Shown: positions 34,640 to 45,344, counted from the stretch's first letter. The stretch: DNA of 60,000 bases from Diphasiastrum complanatum (GCA_029204225.1 CM055094.1:63948714-64008713), one strand, 5' to 3'. Numbers and translations: made by a program. The notes: generated from the letters alone by a model not told the origin.

Positions 34640-37533
34640 TCTGAACTAGTTCCCAGGTCGCGCTGAGTGGGGAGGGAGGCTTGTTAAGATTTTGGCCTCG
34701 CCAATGACTTCAAACGACCCGCCTTCTGATGGACATGTGTAAGACCCACTTTTTACCAATAGCTTGATCCTTCCCAAGTGGTAGCTCACTGATGTTCTTG
34801 GAGCCCAGAACCAAATGTGCCTCTGTTTCGTTCTCTTCACAAGAGGAGGAAGAGGGTAAACCCTACGGCCGCGCCCTGCTAGTTGATTCACACCTCAGGG
34901 TGATCCATGGGCTTCTGCGCTTTAGATGATAGGATACTGTAGGAGGTCTGTCCGTGACTCAGAGATGTGCTAGCTCAACGGCCCACTATGCGCTTTGCTC
35001 AGATAAAGTGTAAGATGTTCATATGGGTGCCAACGTGTTCAGACTTCTGAACACACATTTTAGAAGATGCATCGAATACATTAGCATGCTGAGAGTGATC
35101 TAGTAGGTCTAGAACAGTTCCACGCCTCCCTACATTTTGATTGTAATCTGGAGGTCAACGAAGCGGATAAAGAAGTTGTTTTTTGGTGCGACAGAGTCCA
35201 CATTTAGCTCTTGCTTATTCATAAGCCTTTTACTTGCTGTGGATCGGACCTTTAGCGTGGAATGGAGGCTATATGACAACGCTTTGGCAACTGGATATGT
35301 GGAGTGTCATTCTCACTTTCATCTGTGGTAACAGTATAAGAGGTGGAGAGTGGGCACACTACCTATCTTACTTCAGAATTTGTGGTTGCTTGTTTCATCC
35401 CTGTAACTGATTGTCATTGATCATTTGTTGATGGGTATTGCTCAGCTGTCTGGCTTTTGGTAATGCTCGCTTACTTCTCACTTTTACATTAAATTTAACA
35501 AAGGACCTTCACATATTGAACTATAATCATATCTACCAAATGCAACACATACACACACCCTTTCTACTCAACCCTATGGTCTCAAACAGTTTGGTGTAGC
35601 TCAAAGGTGATTCTCAACACATTCTCACTTCAAATCATCCCTAACAAAGACTTCTCAACACTCCTACACACATCCCTAGATGATGCAGTGTTCTCATATC
35701 ATGAACTTCCAGAATAGGTATCTACATTTGGCTTCAGCAGATGTAACATTTGGTTAACACTAGAAAAGACTAATAATTTGTTTGCACTGAGCAAGAGGTA
35801 AGATAATGAGTGGGTTTTAAGGGAAAACTCAGCACAACATTTGGAGGGAAAAATGACCCAACAATAGCTCCTGTATAGATACATTTCAAAGGAGATTAGT
35901 AAAATTTTACAACCCAACCTTTGAGCATACTTTTGAGAATACAGGGAGAACTCCATCACAACAATCTGATACCATATCCAAGGCAGTAGCCAGAGGTGCC
36001 ATCCTTGATCCTAACAAGAAATTTCATCACCATAACTATTGATAGCAAATTGGACAGATGCAATCACTAAACCCAGTAGAGAACACATTTTGGTGCAGTA
36101 AAATTTAGCATAAGAGCATGCAGTTTATAGTGAATGCAAGAGAATGTAAAGCCTCAACAAAACGTGAACCTCATGGCAGAACAGAAGCCCTTTTTCAGTA
36201 GAACTTTTGCTCATTTTATAAGCCTCGAGCCCACCTATCTTCTTCACTTTGCCATCTTGCTCCTCTTTTCATTTTTCTCAGCCTTCACTAGTCACTTCTT
36301 CACTTTGCCATCTTGCTCCTCTTTTAATTTTTCTCAGCCTTCACTAGTCACTTCTTAAGGCATTGAATGTGATTTGATTTTTTAACCCATGTGCCTATGA
36401 AAGACTCCCTCATGCCTATTTGGTTTTAGGCTCACGGTAGTGGATAGTGGCCCTCTTAAAGAGCCCATAACCTTTGAATTGCCCATTATAATCCCTTTTT
36501 CTTTGATTAGCAATAAGGGATGATTAGGCCACTTTTTCCATGTGCCAATTAGAAGGGCACTTTGTCCATTGCCATACCTACTTGTAAATTGATTTTGTGC
36601 TCACTTAATGGTCCAAATACCCATAGCTCTCTTTTATTGGCCTCCTCATTCCTCTTGGCATTAAGAATGACTTTTTGTTTTTCCATGTGGCTATTAGGAG
36701 GCCTCATGACTAAATTCTTCAGCCCTTGGTCCATTGCCCAATTGGTCATGAAGTCATGCTCCTTTTTCTTCTCTTTTCTCTTTCTTTGACATTGGTTCTC
36801 TTTTTTGATGTTGCACTTTGTAGCCTCTTTTAACCATGCCATTGGTTTGTTGTCTTGTAATTCCGCAATTTTGATAACTGAGCCCGCACTTCCCACTGAG
36901 CAGCAACTTGAAAACACAGTACTTCGGGTTTTTATATTAGTATCGAGAATCACAGTACATTGCAAAATTTTGGCGTAGTAGCCGAAACTATATTATCGGC
37001 TGATTTTTTAAAGGCCGTCAAAAATTTTAAAGGCCAATTCTAAGCCAAAATTTCTCTAGCCACATTACGGACGGGCTGGGACCTATTTCTATATGGACCG
37101 GCATTTTTCTTTGGTCTTACAAAAAGTGTGTCTATGTCACATATTTTCGATGGTTCTCTAGACCGTGTATACAGATATATCGTCTATCACTAATTAACGT
37201 GTCTAGCCACTTTAAGGGCGGGTTGGGACTCCTATCTATTGGTGATTTCCAACCATTTTACATCGAAATTTTACGGCTTTTACATGTCGATTTCTATACT
37301 ATAGCAATTAAGCTCCAAAATTAGCCCGAGTTTTGGTGTCAAAAATTCGGCTAACATAGGTGATCTTCACTAGGTCGCATGGTCCCCATGCGGCAGATCA
37401 GAATCTCTAGTTTTGAGTGTTGGCAGCTACATTTGGTGTAGTATCGTTCGGGATCCTTTTAGGGGTGATGCTAACCATATTCTCTGATCAGTTTGTGAGT
37501 TCAGCTATCCAGTGCTTTTTTGCATCAGTCTTC
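34640..37533. other. E4 3' internal region left of nested E3
   Basis: By position this is the untranslated 3' part of E4 between its extra frames and 3' LTR. No protein family is recognised. A 138-codon minus-strand frame (36549-36965) is lysine-rich and low in information. Near 37,060 and 37,205 two similar stretches (CTAGCCAC..., GGGC/TGGGA) lie about 145 bp apart. The PPT before the LTR is weak (CAGAAAGTA on the minus strand). Confidence 0.45.
36241..36352. repeat. 56-bp tandem duplication
   Basis: Two near-identical copies (36241-36296 and 36297-36352) of a unit with TCTTCACTTTGCCATCTTGC and CAGCCTTCACTAGTCACT; a single C/A difference is visible. Confidence 0.92.
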
Positions 37534-38180
37534 TGTGAAAAATACAGATCCTAAGTGGATCTAAACTCCAAGATCATTGGCTTGAATGCTTGCACTCCAA
37601 ACTACATAAGCTAGGAATTGGCAACACATTCTATGCTACCTAGAATGCAAAGAACTTGATCAAAAAGCATTTATCACAAATGGAAACTTCCATAAACATC
37701 AAGTGCGGCCCAAAATAGCATTATACAGTCCATAATACATCAGCCTACCACTTTTGGAAAGCACCTAAGATCATACACACAAAGCTTGAACTCAATCACT
37801 ACACAATGCCAACAATGGAAGGAGAACCCAATAGAAAAATCTCTCATTAAGCAAATGAATACAATGGATCTGCTCCAACCTGTTTCTCCACGGCCTACCT
37901 GCTATATATAGCTGAGAGAGATGACTCTCTCTCCTCTCTCTAGACCCTCCTTACCTAAAATATGCCCTATATAGGTAAAATTGGCATATATGTCCAAAAT
38001 ACATGAAAATGGACTCATTTCGAAGGTCTTGAAGTTTGACACTTCTTCATACTGAAAAAATACACTTACTAAGAATATCTAGACCTGTTTCACACGTGTG
38101 AAAAGTCAGATCCTAAACTATGTGCCATTTTTAGCAATTTTGGCCTAAAACTAGACAAGGAAATGTTGACAATTTTCACA
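37534..38180 (-). repeat. E3 3' LTR
   Basis: 647 bp, essentially identical to 42433-43079. It contains TATATATA (37913-37920) and the perfect palindrome CACACGTGTG at 38091-38100, on the promoter-upstream or downstream side depending on copy. A CT-rich tract (37,920-37,945) adjoins the TATA motif. Confidence 0.97.
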
Positions 38181-38192
38181 CTCCCTCTTCAA
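38181..38192 (-). promoter_or_regulatory. E3 polypurine tract
   Basis: The minus strand reads TTGAAGAGGGAG directly before TGTGAAAA of the 3' LTR. The long frame stops just before it (38194). Confidence 0.85.
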
Positions 38193-38193
38193 C

Positions 38194-41100
38194 TTAACTT
38201 GCTAGTTTTACAACACTACTTTGTTCCAACTTAAGAATGATCTCCATCATCAGAATAGATCTCTTCTCAAGGATCCTAATATGTACAAAATAGGACACAA
38301 CATAATTGATATAGATAATAGTGTCCATATAGGATGCTTCACTATTTCTTACATCAATTTTACATAGAATCATAAAAATGGTACATGTAAAAGAACATAA
38401 AATCTCAATTAATGAATTCCTCCATGTATCCATCTCTGGTTTCTCTGTAAAATAGCAGCAAACAAGTTGTAAATGAAAGTGATCAACAAGTGTTTGCATG
38501 CCTCCTCCACATTTCACTATACATATAGTGAATGCAACATGTATCTCCATGAATGAACCTCCATCACCACCTTGCCTTTGTAGATCTTCAATCCATGAAA
38601 GCCTTTGAGTGAATGAATGCCAAAAAGATGTGTTCCCTACTCCATTTGAATGACCAAAACCTGAACTTGAAATACTTGAAGTACCTCCACAAGATTTGCA
38701 CACAACGCTTGATCCTACAATGTCAACAAGTTGCCAATTTGCCAACACTAGAATACTAGATCTTGAACTTTGTTCAAAAGAAAACATATTGACCACTTCA
38801 ATACCTTTCAAGATCTGAATGAATTCATGTACTTGATCATACAAACCAGCAATGATAACTATTCCATCTCCAAGATCCAAAGGATGCAAAACTATGGAAC
38901 TAGTTTTATTGAAATTTGACAATTTCAACACATTGACATAACAATGTTCATACATGAGATTAGGCAAGTGAGGTAGAGTAAGAAGACACTTCCTTGCAGC
39001 TCCAAAGACCTTACTTGAACCTTCAAGAACCTGTAAAAACAGATCCAAAATGCCTTGACCATTTGTCTCTTCTTTGATGCTTTTCACTAGCTTCGAATTG
39101 CCACTTGTCTCTTGGTGTTGATGAAGCAATCCAAGATCAACCTCTTGATCTTCCAATAAGACATCAAAGATCTTGCATATGTGAACATCTTCAGATCTGA
39201 AACTCTGAAGATACTCCCTCTCAAACACATGATTAAGATCCCACAAGATCTCATCAATGCTCAAATTTGACCCTTCACTATAGTTAGTGAAAACAATGCC
39301 ACCATCATAAACCAAAAGATAGATTCCAACATTTCCATTTAACATGAAGTAGAGTAGGTGAAGATGAGTATCAAACCTAATCAAAACAGCCCTCTTGAGT
39401 TCATAACAAACCTCAATAAGCTCACCAATGATATCTCCCTTGCCTTGAAGAAGTTGCCACTTGAGTTGCTCCATGTAGTCTTCTTCAACCAACCTTTTGC
39501 CATCTTGACCATGAATGAACAATCCACCACAATCATAGAATGCTTTGAGTTGATGAAGAGATGTTAGATCCATGCTTTGGATCTTCCCAAGAACCACTCT
39601 TCCATTGCCCTTTCCTTCACAAGACTCCCTCTTAATGCTAGCACCACAAAAGTTAGAAACCTCCCTCTTGATAGTTGCACCATAAGAAGTAGAAGACTCT
39701 TGAATATTAGAAGCCAAGAAAAGAATCCTTAGTACCTTCAACATAAGAGTGATTGAAGTACTCTCTCTTTTCAAACATGAACTTCTACTCAATGATTTAG
39801 GTAATGAGTCATATGATAATGATTCTTCCTCACTATCGTTCATAAAAACATCATTCAAAGTACATCCTACTTTGAACACTTCACATACTTCTCTTCCTTT
39901 TGACTTGTGATCTCCCTCACCAAGTCTCATGATAGAAACCTTTGATCTACTCTTTTTATGAAGAAATGTGACACCACTTGTTGCACAAATGACTTTATCA
40001 CAAAAAGATGTAAAAGAACCATTTCCTTCAAGCATGCTCAAAGCACCATCATCTTTTCCCACATGATTACATACATCAATATGAAAAGAATTAGAAGAAC
40101 AACCATCTTCTTGCAAAGAATGACACTTAGCATCTCCATCTTTTTCCATATGAACAAACAAGTCATTAGCAACAATCACTTCCAAAGAAGAATCTTCATC
40201 AACTCCATTGATGAAGTTAGCTCCTTCCTTACCTTTTCCATTTTTGCACTTGCCATCTAGCACCATTGAAGAACCACCAAGCCTTGGAAGTCCATGAGTA
40301 GAAGAGTACAAACATGATGCTAATTTAGCTCCACATGACTCCATATGACTAGTAGGTAACACTAGTGCATCTTCAAGATCCAATGGATCCAAAAAATTGA
40401 CCATAGATTCACCAAAGCTTGCCAAGTTAGCACAACAATTATCATCTCCAAGAAGTACATTAGATCTCAACCTAGATCTAGCATTTTGTTTCTTATGGCA
40501 TTCATTTGCAAAATGTCCTTTTATCCCACAATAAAAACATTTGAACTTGGACTTATCTTGCTTCCTACTTTGCAAAGAAGAAGAATGCTTTCCATGCTCC
40601 AAACTACCTTGCTTGGACCACTTGCCTTTGAACTTGCCCTTTGTGAAAAGAGCTTCTTCATCTCCACCTTGTGTTGATGCACCACCACCTTTGGCTTGCA
40701 ACCTATGCTCTTCAGCCACCAAGATCTCTTGCAAGTCATTGACACTTGGCAAGGACTTTTGTATAGCAAAGCATTGTACAAGGTTAGAATGTTCATCAAG
40801 CAAACCATTCAACATGACTTGAACTAGTTCCCCATCCTTTATGCTTTCATCTATGCATGCTAGATCATCATTCAAGGATTTAACCTTCAAGACAAATGAA
40901 TGTGCACTCTCTCCCTCTCTTTGACAACTTTGGAAGATTTGCCTTCTTAGGGTGAGAACCCTAGATGTGGATTTGGACTCATAGATCTTCTTCAAAGCAT
41001 TCCATGCTTCACTTGAAGAAGTACATTTACCAACTTCTTTAAGAAGTTCATTGGTAACATTCATCTTTATGATATGTAAGGCTCTTTTAGCCCTTCTATC

Positions 41101-41325
41101 AAAATTTAGTTGCTCTTGAAGAATTAGAGGTCTTTCTTCAATTCCCACAACTATATCCATTAGCTCATTCAACTCTAGTAAAGACTCCATCCTCACTTTC
41201 CAAGTTGAATAGTTTGACCTCTCTTTAGCTTCCAACATGATTCCACCATTGGATGTCATGATGCTAAAATCTTCTTGTGTCCTTAGGCTCTGTTCTAATG
41301 CACCTAGCACTCTCCTTTCTCTCAA
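38194..41325 (-). CDS. E3 Gag fused to about 750-residue unknown domain (1,043 aa)
   Basis: Uninterrupted. The likely start is Met23 (41259, MTSNGG), as in related Gags; the frame opens at 41325. Residues 23-210 are copia Gag (TWKVRMESLLEL, SEAWNALKKIYESKSTSR, LRRQIFQSCQREGESAHS, ELVQVMLNGLLDEHSN). A CCHC knuckle has C263, C266, H271 and C276. From about 290 the protein has no protease DSG, no integrase finger and no RT. Instead there is an acidic, Ser/Cys-rich stretch (about 290-560) with a short repeat (GATIKREVSNF, GASIKRESCEG), then a hydrophobic helical/strand region (IDEILWDLNHVFEREYL, LLTLPHLPNLMYEHCY), ending near ILCKIDVRNSEASYMDT. That ending resembles the E2 tail. An open frame of this size in a nearly unmutated element suggests a real product. 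Function unknown; a packaging or particle role follows only for the Gag part. Confidence 0.85.
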   Translation of the reverse strand: MRERRVLGALEQSLRTQEDFSIMTSNGGIMLEAKERSNYSTWKVRMESLLELNELMDIVVGIEERPLILQEQLNFDRRAKRALHIIKMNVTNELLKEVGKCTSSSEAWNALKKIYESKSTSRVLTLRRQIFQSCQREGESAHSFVLKVKSLNDDLACIDESIKDGELVQVMLNGLLDEHSNLVQCFAIQKSLPSVNDLQEILVAEEHRLQAKGGGASTQGGDEEALFTKGKFKGKWSKQGSLEHGKHSSSLQSRKQDKSKFKCFYCGIKGHFANECHKKQNARSRLRSNVLLGDDNCCANLASFGESMVNFLDPLDLEDALVLPTSHMESCGAKLASCLYSSTHGLPRLGGSSMVLDGKCKNGKGKEGANFINGVDEDSSLEVIVANDLFVHMEKDGDAKCHSLQEDGCSSNSFHIDVCNHVGKDDGALSMLEGNGSFTSFCDKVICATSGVTFLHKKSRSKVSIMRLGEGDHKSKGREVCEVFKVGCTLNDVFMNDSEEESLSYDSLPKSLSRSSCLKRESTSITLMLKVLRILFLASNIQESSTSYGATIKREVSNFCGASIKRESCEGKGNGRVVLGKIQSMDLTSLHQLKAFYDCGGLFIHGQDGKRLVEEDYMEQLKWQLLQGKGDIIGELIEVCYELKRAVLIRFDTHLHLLYFMLNGNVGIYLLVYDGGIVFTNYSEGSNLSIDEILWDLNHVFEREYLQSFRSEDVHICKIFDVLLEDQEVDLGLLHQHQETSGNSKLVKSIKEETNGQGILDLFLQVLEGSSKVFGAARKCLLTLPHLPNLMYEHCYVNVLKLSNFNKTSSIVLHPLDLGDGIVIIAGLYDQVHEFIQILKGIEVVNMFSFEQSSRSSILVLANWQLVDIVGSSVVCKSCGGTSSISSSGFGHSNGVGNTSFWHSFTQRLSWIEDLQRQGGDGGSFMEIHVAFTICIVKCGGGMQTLVDHFHLQLVCCYFTEKPEMDTWRNSLIEILCSFTCTIFMILCKIDVRNSEASYMDTIIYINYVVSYFVHIRILEKRSILMMEIILKLEQSSVVKLAS

Positions 41326-42420
41326 TAAATGAAGAAGGAGAAGATCTTAAAAGATTTAGAACCCTAAATGACCTCTATCTTGAAACTATTTGGCTTTCAA
41401 GCATAGAAAGGAAGATTGAAACACATGCAACACTTTGCACACACTAAGAATGGATTACAAACTCAAACCAACCTGAACACACTCTTGCTTAAGCTCTCAA
41501 ACTTTCCAGCAAGTGACCAAATCAAGTTATGGTGTGAAGAGTTACTTGCATTCTTAGAAAATACCCAAAACTAGGATGCCAAAATTACCTAGTAATGAAC
41601 AAACTTGATCAACATATGATCACCACACTAAGATATTGATTCAACCTGTAAAACCACATGTAAACCACACTTCTAAAAGTTTATAAACTCCAGCAAGTGA
41701 TAAATACAAGATTTAGAGGTGAATGAATGAGCACACTTAGTGAATCACAAGACTAGCTTCACTATCTTGTCAAAATTTGGTGTTTAGATGTAGATCTAAG
41801 ATCACTTCACATGAGAATGTTCCTCAACCTGTTAAGAACCTGAAAACACACTTGCATAATGGTTAACACCTTCCAGCAAATGCTCCAATCAAATTACATA
41901 AGGAGAGTTACTTACATGCTCAACAAAGTACACCAAAATTTATGCCAAAATTGATGACAATCTTTACAATATGCTCTTCACAATGGAGCTTACAATATGT
42001 TCACCCAAAAAAGGGGATCTTTCATCCAAATGGGAGCTTTGCTCAGCCTTTAGGAGAATTACAACTCACTCAAAAGAGCATTTGTCATCCACTTAAGGAG
42101 AAGTTTCATCCACTTAAGGAGAGTGTTCATCCAAGAATGGAGATTGTCAACAATAGGATTGAAAAGAACATTGTTAGTATTGAATATGCACAAGCCTCAC
42201 AATCACAAATGATTAGGTGTTATGATCTGATCCAAAATAGTTTCTTTTCAGCCTCTGATCTTCAATAGACCTGAAATATGCTTTTGATCCACAAGTTCAA
42301 CTCACAAAACAAAGGTTAGTAAGATTTGATCAACAAAGCAATGCAAAATCATGCTAGAACTTGATCAAACATCCAAATATCACCAAAAATGGAATACTTA
42401 CTATGAATAGAAGCCAACCA
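41326..42420 (-). other. E3 leader with about three diverged 183-bp tandem repeats
   Basis: Between PBS and Gag. Units begin CAACCTG at 41,467, 41,642 and 41,825. Each has CCAGCAA(G/A)TG at a similar offset (41,506, 41,690, 41,873) followed by a purine-rich part, giving a period near 183 bp. A shorter 21-bp repeat with CATCCACTTAAGGAGA lies near 42,090-42,130. A plus-strand frame here (41942-42268) is antisense to the element and looks accidental. Confidence 0.65.
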
Positions 42421-42432
42421 GCTCTGATACCA
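42421..42432 (-). promoter_or_regulatory. E3 primer binding site
   Basis: The minus strand reads TGGTATCAGAGC flush with the 5' LTR, a perfect plant initiator-Met tRNA match of 12 bases. Confidence 0.95.
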
Positions 42433-43079
42433 TGTGAAAAATACAGATCCTAAGTGGATCTAAACTCCAAGATCATTGGCTTGAATGCTTGCACTCCAAA
42501 CTACATAAGCTAGGAATTGGCAACACATTCTATGCTACCTAGAATGCAAAGAACTTGATCAAAAAGCATTTATCACAAATGGAAACTTCCATAAACATCA
42601 AGTGCGGCCCAAAATAGCATTATACAGTCCATAATACATCAGCCTACCACTTTTGGAAAGCACCTAAGATCATACACACAAAGCTTGAACTCAATCACTA
42701 CACAATGCCAACAATGGAAGGAGAACCCAATAGAAAAATCTCTCATTAAGCAAATGAATACAATGGATCTGCTCCAACCTGTTTCTCCACGGCCTACCTG
42801 CTATATATAGCTGAGAGAGATGACTCTCTCTCCTCTCTCTAGACCCTCCTTACCTAAAATATGCCCTATATAGGTAAAATTGGCATATATGTCCAAAATA
42901 CATGAAAATGGACTCATTTCAAAGGTCTTGAAGTTTGACACTTCTTCATACTGAAAAAATACACTTACTAAGAATATCTAGACCTGTTTCACACGTGTGA
43001 AAAGTCAGATCCTAAACTATGTGCCATTTTTAGCAATTTTGGCCTAAAACTAGACAAGGAAATGTTGACAATTTTCACA
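42433..43079 (-). repeat. E3 5' LTR
   Basis: 647 bp. TATATATA at 42,802-42,809 is the best core promoter candidate; CACACGTGTG is at 42990-42999, upstream of it in element orientation, where a bZIP/bHLH site would act. Confidence 0.97.
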
Positions 43080-43489
43080 TCTTCTTCAAGGCATGGTACC
43101 TTCATTCCTTCAAAAACATCCCAACCATGCGTTCCTATTTTGACATATGCACCCATTCCCATCCGTATTACGAGATATGCCCATGCATAGAGAGGCATGC
43201 AGATGCAAGTTTATCAGAAAGTGGATGCACATCATTCTGCAGTAATGTGTCTATGTGAGTAAACATTGTGTGGAGATGCAAGGTGGGTTTTTTGAAACCA
43301 ACATCAACCATCATCGTAAGTTTCTATAGGTAAGTCATATAGCTCTTTTTTCTCTCTTTTTCTTTTTCTCTTTTCTCTTTTATTTTTTTATTTTTTTATA
43401 TACGTATAAACATTATATACATCACTCTCCTTTCCCCCTGCATTTTTGTTACCCAATCTTTCCTCTCACACCTATCCCATCGATGCTCC

Positions 43490-44647
43490 TAAGCAATCAC
43501 ACATATGCTCGTTTTAACAATGTGAAAGATATGCCCATTATTCTCTTCAGATTTGATGCATATTGCAAGAATGCAACTTGTTCGGGTTTGTAGCATATGA
43601 TTTATACACACTGTGTCTATATGATGCGTTAGTGGTGGGTAAAAAAGAAGATGCTTGTCACTCATAAGCCTTGTTACCTGCTCTGATTCGGGACAAAGAC
43701 TTCTCAATTCATCCATAAATGTGCGATTTGTTGTCATCAATAAACATGGGATTTGCCCCCTCCAAGAAAATGTGCCGGAACATTTCATTTATAGTTTTTC
43801 GTTCCTTTGCTGATCTATCTCGTACTTTGAGGTAAAGTATGAGATCAAATTCGGTTTCCAAAGGTTCGTTAGAATTACACCAGCATTGTTTCAGATGTAT
43901 CTTAGTAGGTTTATTTGTTGGGGCACATGGTAACAATAGCCATTCTCTCAGCCAATGTGCGTAGTGTCCGCTTAATATGATGGTATCTTCCTTGTGATTT
44001 CTTGTGGTGATAGCAAATTTTTGTAGACTGTCACAAGTCATTCCATATGTCTCAAAGGATCCTAAGATGATGGGCCACTGTAGATGGGGTTGGTGACTAG
44101 TAGATGGCCGTAACTCGAATTCATGGTAGGACAACGGGAACTCCATAGCTGGTATATACAGAATGTAAGAATCTAGATCTTCAAGGCAGACCTGTTCGGC
44201 AATCAACTTTTTCATTTTGGGTGGAAAATTAGGGATATGCCCTCTGGCTGCTCGAGACTCCTCTAATTCTTTGATGTTGTAAGCGGCTACTTCCCTTGTC
44301 AATGAGTGGATTGAGTTCTCCTTTGATGTTGTCTCTGAAATGAGTCGATGGCTTTCAATATGTGCAAGTTGTCTGATTTGTATTCTTTTCTCTTCTTCTA
44401 TTTGTTGATGTTGTTTCTTCCAAGTATCCCTAGACTTTTCTAAACTAAAGATCTCGTTTTTTCAAATAGTTAGGTTCCTTGCAGTTTTCAGTTCTCTCTT
44501 CAGTTCATTGAGTTCTTTTGTGTGTCTCTCTCGTTCCTTGGAAAGAACTTGTGCCAATGCTTTCCATGATTTCGGACGTGGTCCCTGATTACTAGTAGTT
44601 GCATCTCCCATGATGTTGATTTCCTGATACATACAAGTGGTGTGCAT
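43490..44647 (-). pseudogene. E4 extra frame 3' of pol: coiled coil plus unknown domain
   Basis: Read on the minus strand from 44647 (or the Met at about 44611, MGDATTS). A charged coiled-coil segment (LSKERERHTKELNELKREL) meets one TGA at 44462, continues in the same frame (SLEKSRDTWKKQHQQIEEEK) and goes on to a globular part (GHIPNFPPKMKKLIAEQ, YILYIPAMEFPLSYHEFEL, HYAHWLREWLLLPC). A frameshift near 43,750 leads to FMDELRSLCPESEQVTRL and ends near 43,500. Restoring the single stop would give about 300 residues or more. It lies after the second RNase H, where Athila/Tat elements can carry extra (env-like or unknown) genes; no signal peptide or membrane segment is obvious. Family unknown. Confidence 0.55.
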
Positions 44648-44840
44648 ACTCAGATGATTTTCCTAGTGCTAAGGTATGTGTGCTGCTTCAAGAGGTGTGC
44701 ATCAATCCTTGTGTTATGTCATATTGGTGTGTCCAAAAATAGGTTTTGGCTAGTTCATATGTAGGTCTTGTAGGAGATAAGGAGACATTTGAGATAGGTG
44801 AGTTAAAAGGTGTTCTATCCATCTGATGCCATACATAGAC

Positions 44841-45344
44841 TCATTTGTACCCATAGTTCAGGAGCGGTATCAGAGAATTGAGGAGTAAATTTGTTGGGTC
44901 CAAAATTGTGATAGATGTCTTGTGACTGTATGATAAGTTGGCTAATTCGTCGGCTCTCATATTCTCACTACGCGGGATATGCATCCATTCCACTATGGTA
45001 AACTCTCGTGTTAGTTGGTGTATGAATAAAGCATAGGCTTTCAATCTTCTATCTCTTAGATGGTACCTATTGGTCATCCCATATATTAACAGCTGTGAAT
45101 CCCCACGTAGCCTAAGATGGCTCTCTTTTGGTATCAACTTTGTTGCCATGTTTAGTTCTAGTATGGCACTCTTAAATTCTGCGGTGTTATTCGTAAAATG
45201 CTTTTCCAAATATACTCCTATGCTAGCTATTTTTGTACCTTTTGGATTTGTCAAATTTGTCCCTACTGCTCTTTTTGTAGGATGCCTACATGCCCCATCA
45301 AGGGTGTATATGTCTGTGCCAGATGTGATTTCCATTATGTACAA
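44841..45344 (-). CDS. E4 second RNase H (aRH-like), catalytic residues intact
   Basis: 167 codons. RNase H1-type pattern with all four acidic residues: D16 (YTLDGACR), E56 (NNTAEFKSAI), D82 (RGDSQLLI) and D132 (MRADELANL), plus HIPRSEN before the last. This matches the additional RNase H known from plant Tat elements, which is closer to cellular or archaeal RNase H than to the gypsy RNase H following RT. Here it stands downstream of integrase and of a 125-codon frame, rather than directly after the first RNase H. It is the best-preserved E4 enzyme domain, presumably removing template RNA during reverse transcription. Confidence 0.85.
   Translation of the reverse strand: MYIMEITSGTDIYTLDGACRHPTKRAVGTNLTNPKGTKIASIGVYLEKHFTNNTAEFKSAILELNMATKLIPKESHLRLRGDSQLLIYGMTNRYHLRDRRLKAYALFIHQLTREFTIVEWMHIPRSENMRADELANLSYSHKTSITILDPTNLLLNSLIPLLNYGYK

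Larger units (their letters stand above)
37534..43079 (-). mobile_element. E3: very young Gag-fusion LTR retrotransposon without pol
   Basis: A 5,546-bp element with perfect structure: 5-bp target duplication TCTTC (37529-37533 and 43080-43084), two 647-bp LTRs (TGTGAAAA to TTTTCACA) with one mismatch seen (38,024 G versus 42,919 A), a PBS of initiator-Met type and a PPT of TTGAAGAGGGAG. Between them are a leader of about 1.1 kb and one 1,043-codon frame on the minus strand that begins as copia Gag and contains no RT, integrase, protease or RNase H motif. It sits inside the 3' part of E4. Movement must have depended on enzymes supplied in trans; the shared TGTGAAA termini point to E1-like elements. 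Confidence 0.96.

Noticed and set aside
36549-36965. 138-codon minus-strand frame in the E4 3' region
   Set aside because: Lysine-rich, low-information composition, no motif, and its opposite strand is equally open.
39358-40822. Several plus-strand frames opposite the E3 gene
   Set aside because: They are shadows of the long minus-strand frame.
41467-42140. CRISPR-like spaced repeats in the E3 leader
   Set aside because: The units are diverged 183-bp tandem copies without conserved short repeats and unique spacers, in a plant retroelement leader.
42421-42432. tRNA gene suggested by initiator-Met tRNA complementarity
   Set aside because: Only the 12-base primer complement is present, at the LTR border; no cloverleaf. 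The same holds for the other PBS sites.
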